From: Paracyclopina nana
Taxonomy: Eukaryota > Arthropoda > Copepoda > Cyclopoida > Cyclopettidae
DNA: 64,000 bases
Assembly (NCBI GenBank): GCA_019096065.1
Contig: JAGUCH010000002.1
Span: 6,894,501 to 6,958,500 of the forward strand
Direction of reading: 5' to 3'
A program made the position numbers and the translations under genes. Positions 1 to 11,305 of the stretch are shown here, piece by piece (the first letter of the stretch is position 1; each line of letters begins with the position of its first letter). The notes under the pieces are model-generated. The model worked only from the letters and a program-made list of their open reading frames with translations. It was not told the origin of the DNA and did no database searches.

Positions 1-1173
1 CCTGATCGCACTCGCACCTCAATCTGCTCTAGTAGCCGAAAGCCTACTACTTGCCCGAAGTCTACTAACCTCCTTGCCCAACGTATATTAGCTCACCAAA
101 AGTCCAGTTCCCAATAGCACTAATTTTTCGACCAACCCAAACTGTAATAACCCCAATCCTACAAGCCCCAAGTAAAATAACATAGTGGGCATATAGTTTC
201 ATAAAAATAAGTAGTTTCAAGTGCGTGTCTGCTATACGTAGGTCTTGTGTGTTCAGTTAATTGCAGGTCATAGAGATTTTGCTTCAGTTTTGAAGATTTG
301 CATGCGTATCTATTAATTAAAGTTTCTAGTGCGTTATGTTAATTTGTAGCACCTGGCATCCAGCTGGGGGTATTAGTCGAGTTTTCGTCAAGCTTAGTGA
401 ACAATCTGTTTCAGAGAACTCTACGCACTTGGCAATAAGAAGTATCCGTAAGAAATTCAAGAATTACCGGCACCGGGTACGATGGGCATCGTTGGAAAGC
501 TTTAACAATTAACCCTCTTTTTTATAAATAATTTGGTTAAAAAAGCCAAAGTCAAAAGATGCCAAAAAGCACCAATTTTAAAGCAGAAATGACTCTGTCA
601 TGGAAAAATTTGAATTCAATGCACATTTAAATTAACTGGGAACATGATCGTCATTAATAAAACTGAGAAAACAACCAGAAATCACTTTTTTGATGCGTTG
701 TTTTCATGGTTTTTTATTTAAACTTCAAAGCTTAGCTACGTCCTTAGGGTCAATTTGGTAGCATACAAGCAGTGAAGCTGCTATATTAGTTTTGTTACAG
801 CCTTGTTACGATTGAACAACCAACTTCCCCTCTCCTGAGTTCATTTTATCAAGGCTATAACTTCTTTTCTGTTGAAGTCAAAAATTATATTTCGGAAGGA
901 GTAAATGATATTTCTTATCCCAGAAAAATTAGCCATTCCTGTGCTACACATTTATTGAAATGTTCCAGATTGGGAATGTATAAGAATGGATTTTAAAACT
1001 ACCACTAAACGAATCCTTGAGACGTAAGTATTCAGAAAAAAAGGCTCCCAAGATCCACCCTCAAGTCAATGTGGTTGGCTCACTAGACATCTATAGCCAA
1101 ATGTAAGCTCATAATTTTTAAAAATACGGCTAGCTAATCAACATTATTATGGGAACGAATTTTTAACACTCAC
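1..1173. other. Non-coding left flank
   Basis: I see no gene here. The stretch lies 3' of the last recognisable TDP2 exon on the minus strand. I searched it for the final TDP2 exon (an RFDR-type and an SDHWG-type motif) in all minus-strand frames and did not find one. The right part is AT-rich and multiply stopped. Confidence 0.6.
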
Positions 1174-2019
1174 TTGCAAGTTGGTGTTCCTTGAGCAATC
1201 CCAAGTGTACCTTACTTCCGTTCTCTTGCCTAATTGCTCCCACACATCTTGAACATTGTATGGCAATCCGCTACCGTTATTCAAACCAGCAATTTCTGAG
1301 TCCCGGATATTCATGTCACCAGCGAAAATAACAGTGACAGATTCATCAACATTTTTAATGATATCAATGCACTCCTCCATCTGCATGCACCTTTGTTGCC
1401 CATAATCCTAAGTAGAAAAATTGGTAATCGACGTCCTCACAAAAGCGTTTAACTTTACTTTTGTTGATTCCAAGTGAACGTTGATAAAGCATAGCTTCAC
1501 TTTCCCAACATGAGCTCGAATAATTTGCATGCCTCTGCCCATGACCGAATTATCGAAGTTCTTGGTAGCAAAATCATCCAAGTAGATAGTGGTTTTTCGA
1601 AACAGGGCGCATGTGAAGTAACCACTTGAATCTCCTCCTTCTTGCTTGATGACTATGTATTCATCGAGCTCACGTTCAAGGCTATTCAAGGAAACAATGA
1701 TGACTTCTTGTAGCATGACCACATCCGGTTTAATACGCTTAATTTGGTCAATGACGTAAGTGACTCGCTTGACCAAATTCTTCTCATCTAACCCATCAAT
1801 GTTCCAGGTGATGAAAGACAAGAGATCCGGTGGTTTGGTCGTGATCTGCGCACCCTCGGGAATGCTTTGCCTAAAATACGCATTGATAGCAGACTCTAGG
1901 CTCCATTCGTGTTCTTGCAAAATTGATTGAGCAAATGCCTCATCAGTGCTGGTGACTTCAACGAATTGATCAATCCTTCCCTGACATTCTTGGGCTGTCA
2001 AGCCGTCTTCCGCCGACAT
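1174..2019 (-). CDS. TDP2: Tyrosyl-DNA phosphodiesterase 2, C-terminal end missing
   Basis: TDP2 is a Mg-dependent endonuclease/exonuclease/phosphatase-fold enzyme that removes 5'-phosphotyrosyl topoisomerase II adducts from DNA. Exons on the minus strand: 2019-1459 and 1407-1174, joined in phase 0 across a 51-base intron. A UBA-like domain covers residues about 8-49. The nuclease domain opens with TWNIDG (71-76), then LQEV, then HLEST. The second exon carries GDMNIRD and YTWD, and ends at a GTGAGT donor. The family then needs an exon with the SDHWG histidine motif, which I cannot find up to base 1. An upstream in-frame ATG at 2079 would add about 20 residues. I prefer 2019 because the UBA starts just after it. 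The 3' exon lies beyond the window, or the gene is truncated. Confidence 0.85.
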
Positions 2020-2187
2020 GATTAATTTTAAGAAAAATATATACAAATTAGGTGCTCTGTTTACTTCAGAAATGTTTCGCGGAACTTTCAACTAACGCTA
2101 GCGCGCTACCAGAAAAAGTTTACGAAATAACGCCAAAATGCCTCTTGATAAAAGATTAAAAGTGTGGCATCGCTCAATGGTTGTGAT

Positions 2188-2275
2188 CTATACAGCCTGA
2201 GTCGTCAAATATATTACACTTTCAATCTAAAAGTATTTGTAACGTGTAAAGTATTTGACGACTCAGGCTGTATAG
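2188..2275. repeat. Imperfect 33-base-arm hairpin
   Basis: Arms at 2188-2220 and 2243-2275 are near-perfect reverse complements, with the core CTATACAGCCTGAGTCGTC and its complement, around a loop of about 22 bases. It sits in the short gap between the TDP2 start and the PSMA2 stop. It looks like a tiny foldback or miniature element. No coding potential is assigned. Confidence 0.75.
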
Positions 2276-2400
2276 GCCAAACTATAGCCAACACCATGTT
2301 TAGGAACCTTTTTGCTACCCACATTTCACAAAGAGGTATGCACATTCTGATATTTTATGATTCATATATTTCAATGTTACACGAGAATATTAGCAAGTAC

Positions 2401-3164
2401 TCAAGCAATGTTGGCCAAGTAGTCCTTCACTTCTTGCGGAGTCAATCTGCGGAAACCTTTCTCATTACAGATTCCAATCTCGATGTTGTCCTCGGTCATC
2501 TGGCCTTCAAATCCCTCTTTCAAAGTGAGGATGGCAGTATGCACAGCATCCTCTAATTCCAACTTGTCATCGTACCGTTTCTCAAGGAAGGTTTTTCCGT
2601 TGATGTAATTTTTGCCCATGGCAGTAGCTTTCCATGCAAAATAAGCCCCGGAGGGATCACACTGGAAAAGCCAGGGACGCCCACCATCCCAGCCAGCAAT
2701 CAGCAAGGAAACGCCAAAAGGCCTGACACCACCAGACTGAGTGAACTCCTGCATGACTGTGGCCAACCTTTTTACCATTTCGCAAGTGGTGATGGGCTCT
2801 CCATACTGCAGCTCATAAGAATGAGCCATCTTTCGAGCCCGACGAATTAGTTGCCTGTAGTCTGGTCCCATGCCGCTATATACAGCTCCAATGGACTCGG
2901 TGATCATTTCAATCTTATGCGTGGAGTGCTCTTCATAGAGTATAGACTTGGTCTTCTTCTCGGTTGCCAGAACAACGCCATTGGAGGCTTTAAGACCGAC
3001 AGAGGCTGCTCCAGAAGACACGGCTTGTAATGCATACTCAATTTGCATCAACTTCCCCGACGGGCTGAATGATTGAGGTAAAACATAAAAGTTTGTCCGA
3101 TGATAAGAGGGCGGAAATCTCACCTGAAAGTGGTCAAAGAGAAGGAGTACCGCTCGCTAGCCAT
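2401..3164 (-). CDS. PSMA2: 20S proteasome subunit alpha type 2
   Basis: Alpha-ring subunit of the 20S proteasome core. Exons 3164-3124 and 3064-2401 join as TTF|SPSG across a 59-base intron, giving 234 residues, the same length as human PSMA2. The N-terminus ([17 protein letters not shown]) is the alpha-subunit signature that closes the gate. The body keeps [19 protein letters not shown] and [17 protein letters not shown]. Alpha subunits lack the catalytic threonine, and none is expected here. The start codon at 3164 is fixed by the conserved N-terminus. The gene is head-to-head with WDR45, with about 510 bases between the start codons. Confidence 0.96.
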
Positions 3165-3674
3165 CTTAAATATGAAATAAATGAAACTGCAGTCAACCAC
3201 GAATTTCAATTCCACCGGCTTACTTGTTAACGGCAAACAGAATAGCTACAGAGAGGCTAATGTTGATGTCGCTTAACGCGCTTCTCTTTTAGACTATGAT
3301 AAGCAAGTTTTTCGTGTAATAGAGAGTTGTACAGAGTTTTATGAGGCTTTCTTGAAACATAATCTTTTGATTTTCAAGGTCAGTATTGGTTGACTGCTGC
3401 CAAATTCAGTTTGCATTTATTTTTTGCTATTGAATTAACATAGCTTAGCCAAAATATTCAGGTCCGAGAATACGTGTTAGGCATATGCCTTGAAAATGTG
3501 AGTTTTGCGAGTCTTATTTCGATTCATTCGAAAACAAAAACATTTCGAAGAATTTTGTAGAGATCAACCAATAATATTGAAATTTCGTTGAGCTGTACGA
3601 ATATTACCGTTTCGCCTCGAGTCATCTGGTTCTGTCAAAAAAAGCAATTGCGACTTTAAAGAAGAACAAAGCAA
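3165..3674. promoter_or_regulatory. Shared upstream region of PSMA2 and WDR45
   Basis: The 510 bases lie between two divergent start codons, so both promoters must be here. I see no TATA box or repeated motif that I would defend. Confidence 0.4.
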
Positions 3675-4863
3675 ATGTCGTCAAAGAGTGGGACAACCTC
3701 CCGACTTGGACTCGCTGATGCCTGGGGAAAGCTGCGGTCATTACGATTCAACCAAGATCAAAGCTGTTTTGTGTGTGCACTCGATGACGGCCTCAGGGTT
3801 TTCCACCTGGACCCCGTGCGAGAATTGAGTCATTTGAGGCATGAACTTGTGGGCTCCGTGTCAAAGGCCGAGATGTTGTTCAAGACCAATTTAGTGGCTT
3901 TTGTGGGAGGGGGCAGAAAGCCACGTTTCGCTGACAACAAAGTCATGGTGTATGACGATAGACAGCAAGAATTCGTATTGGAACTCAGCCTTCCCGAAAC
4001 TGTGTTGAGTGTAAGGCTAAAACGAGACAAGTTGATAGCTGTCTGCAGGTCACAAGTCCACGTATTTTCCTTTCCAAATCGGTGCCAAAACTTGTTCAGC
4101 GTGACAACAAGGGACAACCCGCGCGGCCTTTGTGAGCTCAGCTCAGTTCGATTGGGCAGCAGCGTAGATTCAGGTGCTGTGCCCGACTTGATGATTTTTC
4201 CTGGCTACAAAACAGGCAGTGTTCAGTTGCTTAACTTGGCCACGACTGAGCAAAAGGTGTCCTCTGCACCCGTCACTATTAATGCTCACCAAAATGAGCT
4301 ATGTTGCCTCGCTATCAACCAGCTTGGAACTATGATCGCTACTGCAAGTGTCAAAGGGACCCTCATAAGAATCTGGGACTCAATTCAAAGAGTCATGCTG
4401 GTCGAGCTGAGGAGAGGCTCAGATCCTGCAATTCTATATTGCATTAATTTTTCCTTGGGTGATGAATGGCTGTGCTGCTCGTCTGATAAAGGCACAGTTC
4501 ACGTGTTTGCATTGCAAGACTACAAGCTGAACAAGAGGTCAGCCTTGGCCACTATAGGAGTTCCAGGGGCGTATGCTGGCTCCCAATGGTCGTTGGCAAG
4601 TTTTACTGTGCCTCAAGAGGTGGCATGTGTTTGTGCATTCGGCAGCATGAAAAATGTTAGCCAAGGCGTCATTTTTGCCGTTTGCTTGGATGGTTCATTC
4701 CACAAATATCATTTTTCTGCAAATGGCGTTTGCAACCAGGTACAGTATTTTTTTAAAGATTTTCTGCATGCTTTCAGCTCACGTTTTCTGATTTTAGGTG
4801 GCTTACGATGTTTTTACTGATCTATGTGAGGACTGCGAGTGGCTTGATATGCTCAAATTATAA
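3675..4863 (+). CDS. WDR45: WIPI4 / WDR45 autophagy beta-propeller
   Basis: A PROPPIN-family seven-bladed propeller that binds PI3P/PI(3,5)P2 and ATG2 at the forming autophagosome. Exons 3675-4739 and 4798-4863 (58-base intron) encode 376 residues. The N-terminus SLRFNQDQSCFVCALDDG matches WDR45 rather than WIPI1/2. The lipid-binding signature appears as ELRRGSD, inside the run RRGSDPAILYCINFS. INAHQNEL, KGTLIR and SQWSLASFTVP are also typical of WIPI4. An AATAAA lies at 4883-4888. The second exon gives a short acidic tail (YDVFTDLCEDCEW) in place of human YLDICDDDDF. The gene is convergent with XPNPEP1. Confidence 0.94.
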
Positions 4864-5009
4864 ATACAACTTCAGTTTGACCAATAAATAATGAATGATC
4901 TACCTTTACTTTCTTTTGAGCGATCAATTTTCTCTTTGCATCTAAAACGGCAGGCAAGGAAGCAGTTGATTTGCAATATAGTTAAAATATATTCACAAAT
5001 TAGCATATT

Positions 5010-6968
5010 TCAACCCATAGGATTGGTCTCCTTGATCAACCAGTTAAGCCCGTCCTTGTGACCCATTTCACGAAGGAGAGGCCCTACCATATCTCGACAC
5101 TTTTCGTGATACTTATTGATGTAATCTATCTCATTTCGAGCTAGCAATTGTGGATCAATCATCTTCTGCTGAATGGGACACACGGTGAGGTCACTAAACG
5201 TGAGGAAGCCCTTCTCTTGAAAATTGTGAGCCGTCTCAGCCTTCACAATGTGCACAAGGTTCTCGAGGCGAATACCAAAATCCCCATCTTTGTAGAACCC
5301 CGGCTCGTTGGATAAAACCATACCTTCTTGAAGACCAGGATCATCGGGAATCGGCCTCCAGCTGATTCCCATGGGACCTTCATGAACATTTAGGTACGAG
5401 CCGACTCCATGGCCAGTTCCGTGGTTGTAATCTAGTCCTACTGCCCACAAGTCCAGTCGTGCTAATGCATCCAAAGAGTTCCCGATCTTTCCCTTTGGAA
5501 AAACAGTTGTTGCAAGCCTGAAAAAAGTTCGCTAGAACGAGTCTGTGAGAGCGTGAAGCTTTCAGTTACCTGATTTGCCCCTTGAGAACCCGGGTGAAGC
5601 ATTCCTTCTCGAATGGCTTTGGTGTGCCAAAGTGGAGGGTTCTTGTGACATCAGTGGTTCCATCTTTGTACTGACCACCAGAGTCGACCAAGTACAGCTC
5701 CTCAGCAGTCAGCACCCTATTGGTTTCAGGGGTGGGCTTATAATGGATGATGGCTCCGTTGGGCCCAACCGAGCTGATTGTATCAAAACTAAGACCCACA
5801 AAATTTTCCATTTCGGCTCTGAGGGAAGCCAACTTTTCAGCTCCGCTAATTTCGGTCACATTGCCAGAAGGAATCTCTTTTTCGAGCCATGCAAAATAGG
5901 AGCAGAGCGCAGCGGCATCACGCACATGGCACTTGATAAAGCCCTCAATCTCAACGGGGTTTTTGATGGCCTTGGCTAAAGTGACAGGTGTAACTTCAGT
6001 CAGTACACGATTAGCAGGCTTCGCATTCTCAGCGGATACACGAGTGCACAAGGACACCAAGGCCTGGGAGGCATAGTTGGAAAGCCAAATGGTCTTTCCT
6101 TTCTGCTCGCTTAAGAAACCTTGAATGGACTCATAAGGGCGAATGCCGACTCCTTCCTCACTCTCAGACTTGAGATGCTTTCGCACATCTTCGTTAACCT
6201 TTATATAAGGGAATATGAGAGCAATAATTAAATCAGCAGAAAAAACTTGACATACCTGAACCTCATTGACGAAGAGGAGAACTTGGCTATGACTGATCAC
6301 AGCATACGAGAAGAAGACTGGGTTAAAGGCAATATCTGAACCACGAAGATTCAACAGCCAGGCCACGTCATCCAAGGCTGACAAAACAAGCAAGTCTGCT
6401 TTCTTCGCAATCATTGCATCCCTCATTTCGGAGATTTTTGCTGCCAGCACTTGCCTGAAAACTTGAGTTCCAAAGGCAAAATAGCTTGGTTGGGCCTGTC
6501 AGGCTGTTCTGAGCCCCAAACGGAATCCACCAAGTTCTGCTTGACGCCAATGAGCTTGATATTCGACAAATCTAGGCTTTTCGCCGTGGCGCTCCATTCG
6601 GCGACAGTCATCAAGAATGGGTCAACGCCCACGATGGAGCCTGGTTCCAGATTGGCAGCCAGCCAGTCGCCCCTAGTGGGCGTCTTAGCCTCACCAACTT
6701 TCATGAGAGTCCAGTTATCATCCATTTGAGTTGAGGCTTGCAGGAAATAGCGCCCGTCCGTCCACATAAGAGCCTCTTTTGCGGTGACAATGGCGGTGCC
6801 AGCTGACCCGTCGAATCCACATATGAAGGCACGGCGTTCATCGCAAGCAGCCAAGTATTCAGAGTTATGGGCATCACAAGTCGGGATGATGTACGCCGCC
6901 AAAGGCGGAACTTCGGCCACCATCAACTTCCGCAGCCGGCTCAAAAGTCCAGAGGTTGGCACTCGCAT
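5010..6968 (-). CDS. XPNPEP1: Xaa-Pro aminopeptidase 1, frameshifted
   Basis: Cytosolic metallopeptidase of the M24B family that removes the first residue from peptides with proline second. Exons on the minus strand: 6968-6256, 6198-5570 and 5517-5010, with introns of 57 and 52 bases. The N-terminal creatinase-like domains include [11 protein letters not shown] and [11 protein letters not shown]. The catalytic domain keeps the metal ligands in [32 protein letters not shown] and RLEN. The exons sum to 1850 bases, one short of a whole number of codons. Inside exon 1, near 6446-6456, the reading frame changes between ELKFSG and [11 protein letters not shown]. Human XPNPEP1 has exactly one residue in the corresponding gap, so one base is missing. 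This may be an assembly error or a true lesion. Otherwise the gene is intact, equivalent to about 616 residues. Confidence 0.92.
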
Positions 6969-7370
6969 CTCCAAGCTTCCAATGTGTGATGACAGTGCAC
7001 GATTTCTCCACGATAAGATCTTATCAGGCTTTGTTTCAGTTCGGTTGATTTTCAGTTTTTGTTTACTTTTGGTCAGAGCGCTCCATAGATGAAAGTACTG
7101 CCCCCACTGAGAAACTAGATATATTGATTATTAATTATGTGAAGCAAGCCTAATTCATTAGCTTCCTTCTTTTAAAAAATAGGCAATTACTGGATTCAGA
7201 ATAGGTAACCGAAAACAAGTTATCATCGACTAATGACTATGCTGTCACCCAACCTTGCGCGACCATTCAACAACAAGGGCAATGACCTCAGACATGACGA
7301 AAATCGAAAAATCGTGAAAAATATTAAAAAATTATAATTATATCACAAAATATTGACAATTAGGATGAGA
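6969..7370. other. Gap upstream of XPNPEP1
   Basis: About 400 bases holding the XPNPEP1 upstream region and the 3' flank of the weak orphan at 7371-7553. I see nothing distinctive; the right part is strongly AT-rich. Confidence 0.4.
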
Positions 7371-7553
7371 TCAAATATGTTCATTAGCAAAAAATGGGGT
7401 ACTTTGTACTCTGAGCTGCCTTTTCTTCTCAAACTTGAACGCAACTCCTACTTCCCCACTTGTAAACATCATTTTATAGACTACGCCTTTAGAGTCAAAC
7501 AGAATAGATGTTGCTTTACGGCCCAGTTGCTCCCATGACTTCATTTTCGTCAT
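7371..7553 (-). CDS. Possible 60-residue orphan protein
   Basis: A 60-residue reading frame starting MTKMKSWEQLGRK and ending with FFANEHI. I do not recognise it. Its ATG lies 10 bases after a good acceptor (pyrimidine-rich, ending TTTCAG at about 7564), which suggests a last exon with an upstream untranslated or coding exon. I could not find an upstream exon in phase that begins with ATG. It is basic, with no membrane segment. It lies head-to-head with AKT, about 280 bases from its start. It could equally be a chance open frame. Confidence 0.3.
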   Translation of the reverse strand: MTKMKSWEQLGRKATSILFDSKGVVYKMMFTSGEVGVAFKFEKKRQLRVQSTPFFANEHI

Positions 7554-7834
7554 TGCATCAATTCTGAAATTGGAAATAAGCAAGAAGTAATTTGCCGCGC
7601 TGAATTGCGTTGCTATCGCTCAATATTCGTTGTGAAGTGACGTGAAGTACATGCCGAAAAAGGGTCCCCAAGACGAAATATTTGTCAACAGCTAATTGCA
7701 TGACAGCCTTTACAAACTGCAAAAAGTTGGTTTCACTCTAATGGAAATCTGAAATGGAAATTGACTAATTTTTTTGACGCTTAGAAGGAACCTTTACGAA
7801 TTAGCTCAGTTTGTATATATAGGCCAGCAGCATA

Positions 7835-10073
7835 ATGGCGGATGATAAGTCTGCCAAAGTGGTCAAACAAGGGAAAATTAAAAAAAAGGGTAAGCGAAAA
7901 AAGGGCCATATCCTTGCATCTACTAATATACAATTTAAAAGCAAATGTTTTTTTCTTAGTCTACAACTGATTTCTGCTACAGGGTTATATTATCAAATTT
8001 CCTGTGTATTTGGGCAGTTCAGTCATGAGTCATTTGTTCTAGATGTTCCAGTCTTAGCTGACAACGTAAACAATTCTTGCTAACTGTGTTTTCCTGTTTT
8101 CTAGCTGAACATTTCAAAGATTGGCGCGAAAGATATTTCATTCTGAAGGACAATGGTGATTTCATTGGCTACAAGAAAGAGCCAAGCACTGAGGCTGAAC
8201 TGGGCAATGTTCTGAACAACTTTACGGTCAAAAATTGTGAAATCATCTTGACTGAGCGGCCAAAAAAGTTCACATTTATCATAAGAGGACTTCATCTCAC
8301 AACTGTTGTTGAACGAACTTTTCACACAGATTGCGAGGAGGAAAGGTAATAGCATAGTGTAATAATTTTACAACCAATCTCAATTGCCATCCATCTTTCA
8401 GGCAAAGTTGGGTTCAAGCCATTGAAAGCGTAAAACAGAAGCTTGAAGATGGTGAAACAGTGGAAGCGGATGAGGGAACTGATCCCTCCAATCCTTTTAG
8501 CAAAAGAGGGGAAGCCAAAAAGCGGACTGGCAAGAACAAAGTTGTACGTATTTTTTAGCAATAAGCAACGTTTTTAAATACTTTCTAATCAAGCATTTGT
8601 ATCTCAATAGACTTTTGAAAACTTTGAGTTTTTGAAGGTGCTCGGAAAGGGCACTTTTGGAAAGGTGATTTTGTGCCGGGAAAAAGCTACTAATCAACTC
8701 TATGCCATGAAGATACTAAAAAAGGAAGTGATCATTAAGAAGGATGAAGTTGAACACACAATGACGGAGAAAAGAGTGCTTCAAAAAACAGACCATCCTT
8801 TTCTTTTAACTTTGAAGTACTCATTCACAACAGTGGATAGGCTGTGCCTCGTTACTGAGTTTGTCAATGGTGGTGAGCTCTATTTTCATTTGGCCAAGGA
8901 GAGACAATTTTCTGAGGACCGTACTCGATTCTATGGTGCTGAAATAGTGTGTGCCGTAGATTATTTACACAAAAAAGCCATCATCTATAGAGACCTAAAA
9001 GTAAGAAGCATTTCAAACAGTACTCACACCATTCATTGAGAAGCTCATTCTTACTTACTTTTTTCAGCTTGAAAATCTACTTCTTGACAAAGATGGCCAC
9101 ATAAAAATTGCTGACTTTGGTCTTTGCAAGGAGGAGATCAAGTTTGGCAACACCACCAAAACTTTTTGTGGTACACCTGAATACCTGGCTCCTGAGGTGT
9201 TAAATGACAATGACTATGGGCAGGCTGTGGATTGGTGGGGTCTAGGAATCGTCATGTACGAAATGATGATTGGCAAGCTTCCTTTTTACAATCAAAATAC
9301 TGACATCATGTTTGGTAACATCCTCGTTGAGGATGTGAGATTTCCTAGAAATGTCAATATTTCATCTGAAGCTCGGGAGCTCCTACTTGGCCTTCTAGTC
9401 AAAGACCCTAGTAAAAGGCTTGGCGGAGGGTCAGCAGATGCACAAGAGATCAAAGATCACCTCTTCTTTGAATCCATTAGCTGGGTTGATCTTGAGCAAA
9501 AGAAGGTAATAGATTCATAAATTGTCGATCCTTTTCCTTGCACAAAACATGCTGGGCTCTAATAAAAAATGCGCTTAGATGGTTTCAGGTAGAGTTCTTT
9601 GAAAACTTGAGGAGAAACTTAATTCCGATGAATTTTTAGCATAGCAAGCTATGACTGATGCTACTTTTCTTTCGATTTAAAAAGTTCCCATTTTATCAAT
9701 GGCTTTTAATAATATTGATGAATCTACTTGTATCTACATCTGGTACATGTAGCGCAATAAGACAAGTATTTTTGTGGTTCGCCTTTATTAATGCTGAATC
9801 TGACAAATCTTTGAATTGAAAACTTCTAAACCTTTGCAGATCACTCCGCCGTTTAAGCCTCAAGTTGCCAGCGAAACTGATACCCGCAATTTCGACATTG
9901 AGTTCACTGGGGAAAGTGTCGAGCTTACCCCACCCGATCATGATGGAAGCACAGAATTTGCCACCATCAATGAAGTTGCTGAATCTTTTTCACAATTCTC
10001 GTTCAACGAATCCTCAGTGCTGGCAAGTCCATCGCTTCACAGTCGGAGTTCGATCCCTTTGCAGACTGACTGA
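7835..10073 (+). CDS. AKT: AKT / protein kinase B
   Basis: AGC-family serine/threonine kinase recruited by PI(3,4,5)P3 and central to insulin/PI3K signalling. Six exons keep phase throughout: 7835-7889, 8105-8345, 8402-8543, 8611-9000, 9068-9505 and 9840-10073, giving 499 residues. The PH domain (residues about 12-115) has [18 protein letters not shown]. The kinase has GKGTFGKV, the lysine in [14 protein letters not shown] at the exon 4/5 junction, and DFGLC. The PDK1 activation-loop site is [15 protein letters not shown], the turn motif is ELTPPD, and the hydrophobic motif is FSQFSF with the mTORC2 serine-equivalent residue. The last intron (334 bases) is much longer than most. All regulatory sites are present, so the kinase looks functional. 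Confidence 0.97.
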
Positions 10074-10388
10074 TAATGATGAAGCTGTTTTTGTCGATTT
10101 GCCACATCTTCCACATAACAAGATTTTCACATTTTGAGAATGAAAACCCAAATGCTTGACATATACATTTGTAATATTGTGAAGATTGTTTGCTCTTTGA
10201 CTTTTTTGAAATGCATATTACAGCATATTAATTTTTTTCCTAGTTTTGCGGATCGAGCGACATGCTAATATAGAAATATCACGGAGATGGATGTAATGTT
10301 TAGAGGAAAAACCCACGTTTTCTCAATTTATTTGTCTTTTCCCCCTGAAACTACCATAGTCATTAACCTTTATAGACTAAATCAATTT
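10074..10388. other. AKT 3' flank
   Basis: AT-rich, with no open frame of note. It runs from the AKT stop codon to the first copy of the miniature element and is presumably AKT 3' untranslated sequence in part. Confidence 0.4.
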
Positions 10389-10781
10389 AGTGATGGACCG
10401 AGCCGGAAATTTTCTGCTTGATCAAGCTTCAAGCATTTGAACAAGGTTAATGAAGCTCAAAGTTTCACACTTTTTTGAAGCTTTTAACTTTTTTTGGCAT
10501 TCTTATGTAAGAAAAATTGCTATTGGCACATGTGACATTTTAAGTTGAGCGTAGCGTTCACTTTGGAATTAGTTATTTTTTTAAATTAGCTCTTTTTCTC
10601 TTGATTACAAAATGGATTAGGTTTTGCAAATATTCGGCATCAAGCTTTTTCAAGCTGTGCTTTTTTTTGGTTTCATGCGTTTCAAAATTTGGTTCGAGCG
10701 ATCCCACGCTTTTTTGCTCATGTGGCTCAAGCTGGGTTTTAGTTTCAAGCTTTCAAGTCAAGCTAAAGCTCGTTCCATCAC
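10389..10781. mobile_element. Miniature element, AGTGATGGAACGAG family, copy 1
   Basis: Starts AGTGATGGACCGAGCCGG and ends with GCTCGTTCCATCAC, that is, short terminal inverted repeats. The interior is full of AAGCTTG/CAAGCTT half-repeats (TTTTTCAAGCTTTTT-like blocks). It encodes nothing. It is followed 16 bases later by a second, longer copy in the same orientation. Confidence 0.75.
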
Positions 10782-10797
10782 CTTTGTTGTTTTCATT

Positions 10798-11287
10798 AGT
10801 GATGGAACGAGCCGGAAATTCTCAGCTTGATCAAGCTTCAAGCTTTTTGAAAGGTGTTCTAGCGATCCGGATCGATCCCAAGCTTTAGAAAATTATTATC
10901 AAGCTTTTTCAAGCTCAATCACCATTCAAGCTCTTCTCAAGCGTTTCACTTTTTTGTATTTTTCAATAAAACACGGCGATTAGTCACCAGATTTGTCAAA
11001 ATTACCCAAAAACGCAAAAAATGACAGAAGTAGCTTTAACTTATATTTAAAAGTACTGCATTCCCTCAAGTAACAGTGAACTTCAAAATCAGCCCTTTTT
11101 TCTTTTGATGGATTAAGTTTTGAAATTTTTTGGTGTCAAGCTTTTTCAAGCTTTGCATTTTTTTGGTTTCAAGCTTTTTCAAGCCTTTCAAAATTAGGTT
11201 CGAGTGATCCCAAGCTTTTTGCTTATGTAGCTCAAGCTGGGTTTTAGTTTCAAGCTTTCGAGACAAGCAGACACTCGTTCCATCACT
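10798..11287. mobile_element. Miniature element, AGTGATGGAACGAG family, copy 2
   Basis: Full copy of about 490 bases, with terminal inverted repeats AGTGATGGAACGAG at 10798 and CTCGTTCCATCACT ending at 11287. The AAGCTT-rich interior resembles copy 1, and its right half is matched in reverse by the copy in the IFT80 intron. It ends only 18 bases before the HINFP start codon. Confidence 0.85.
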
Positions 11288-11305
11288 AGTTTTCATTTCA
11301 AAACA

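Noticed and set aside
2164-2556. Plus-strand open frame of 130 codons
   Set aside because: It overlaps the hairpin and the antisense of PSMA2 coding sequence; no protein similarity.
6437-6452. A 14-base GC-AG intron that would repair the XPNPEP1 frame
   Set aside because: Far below any intron seen here or in animals, and it would delete residues that align with the human enzyme; a missing base is simpler.
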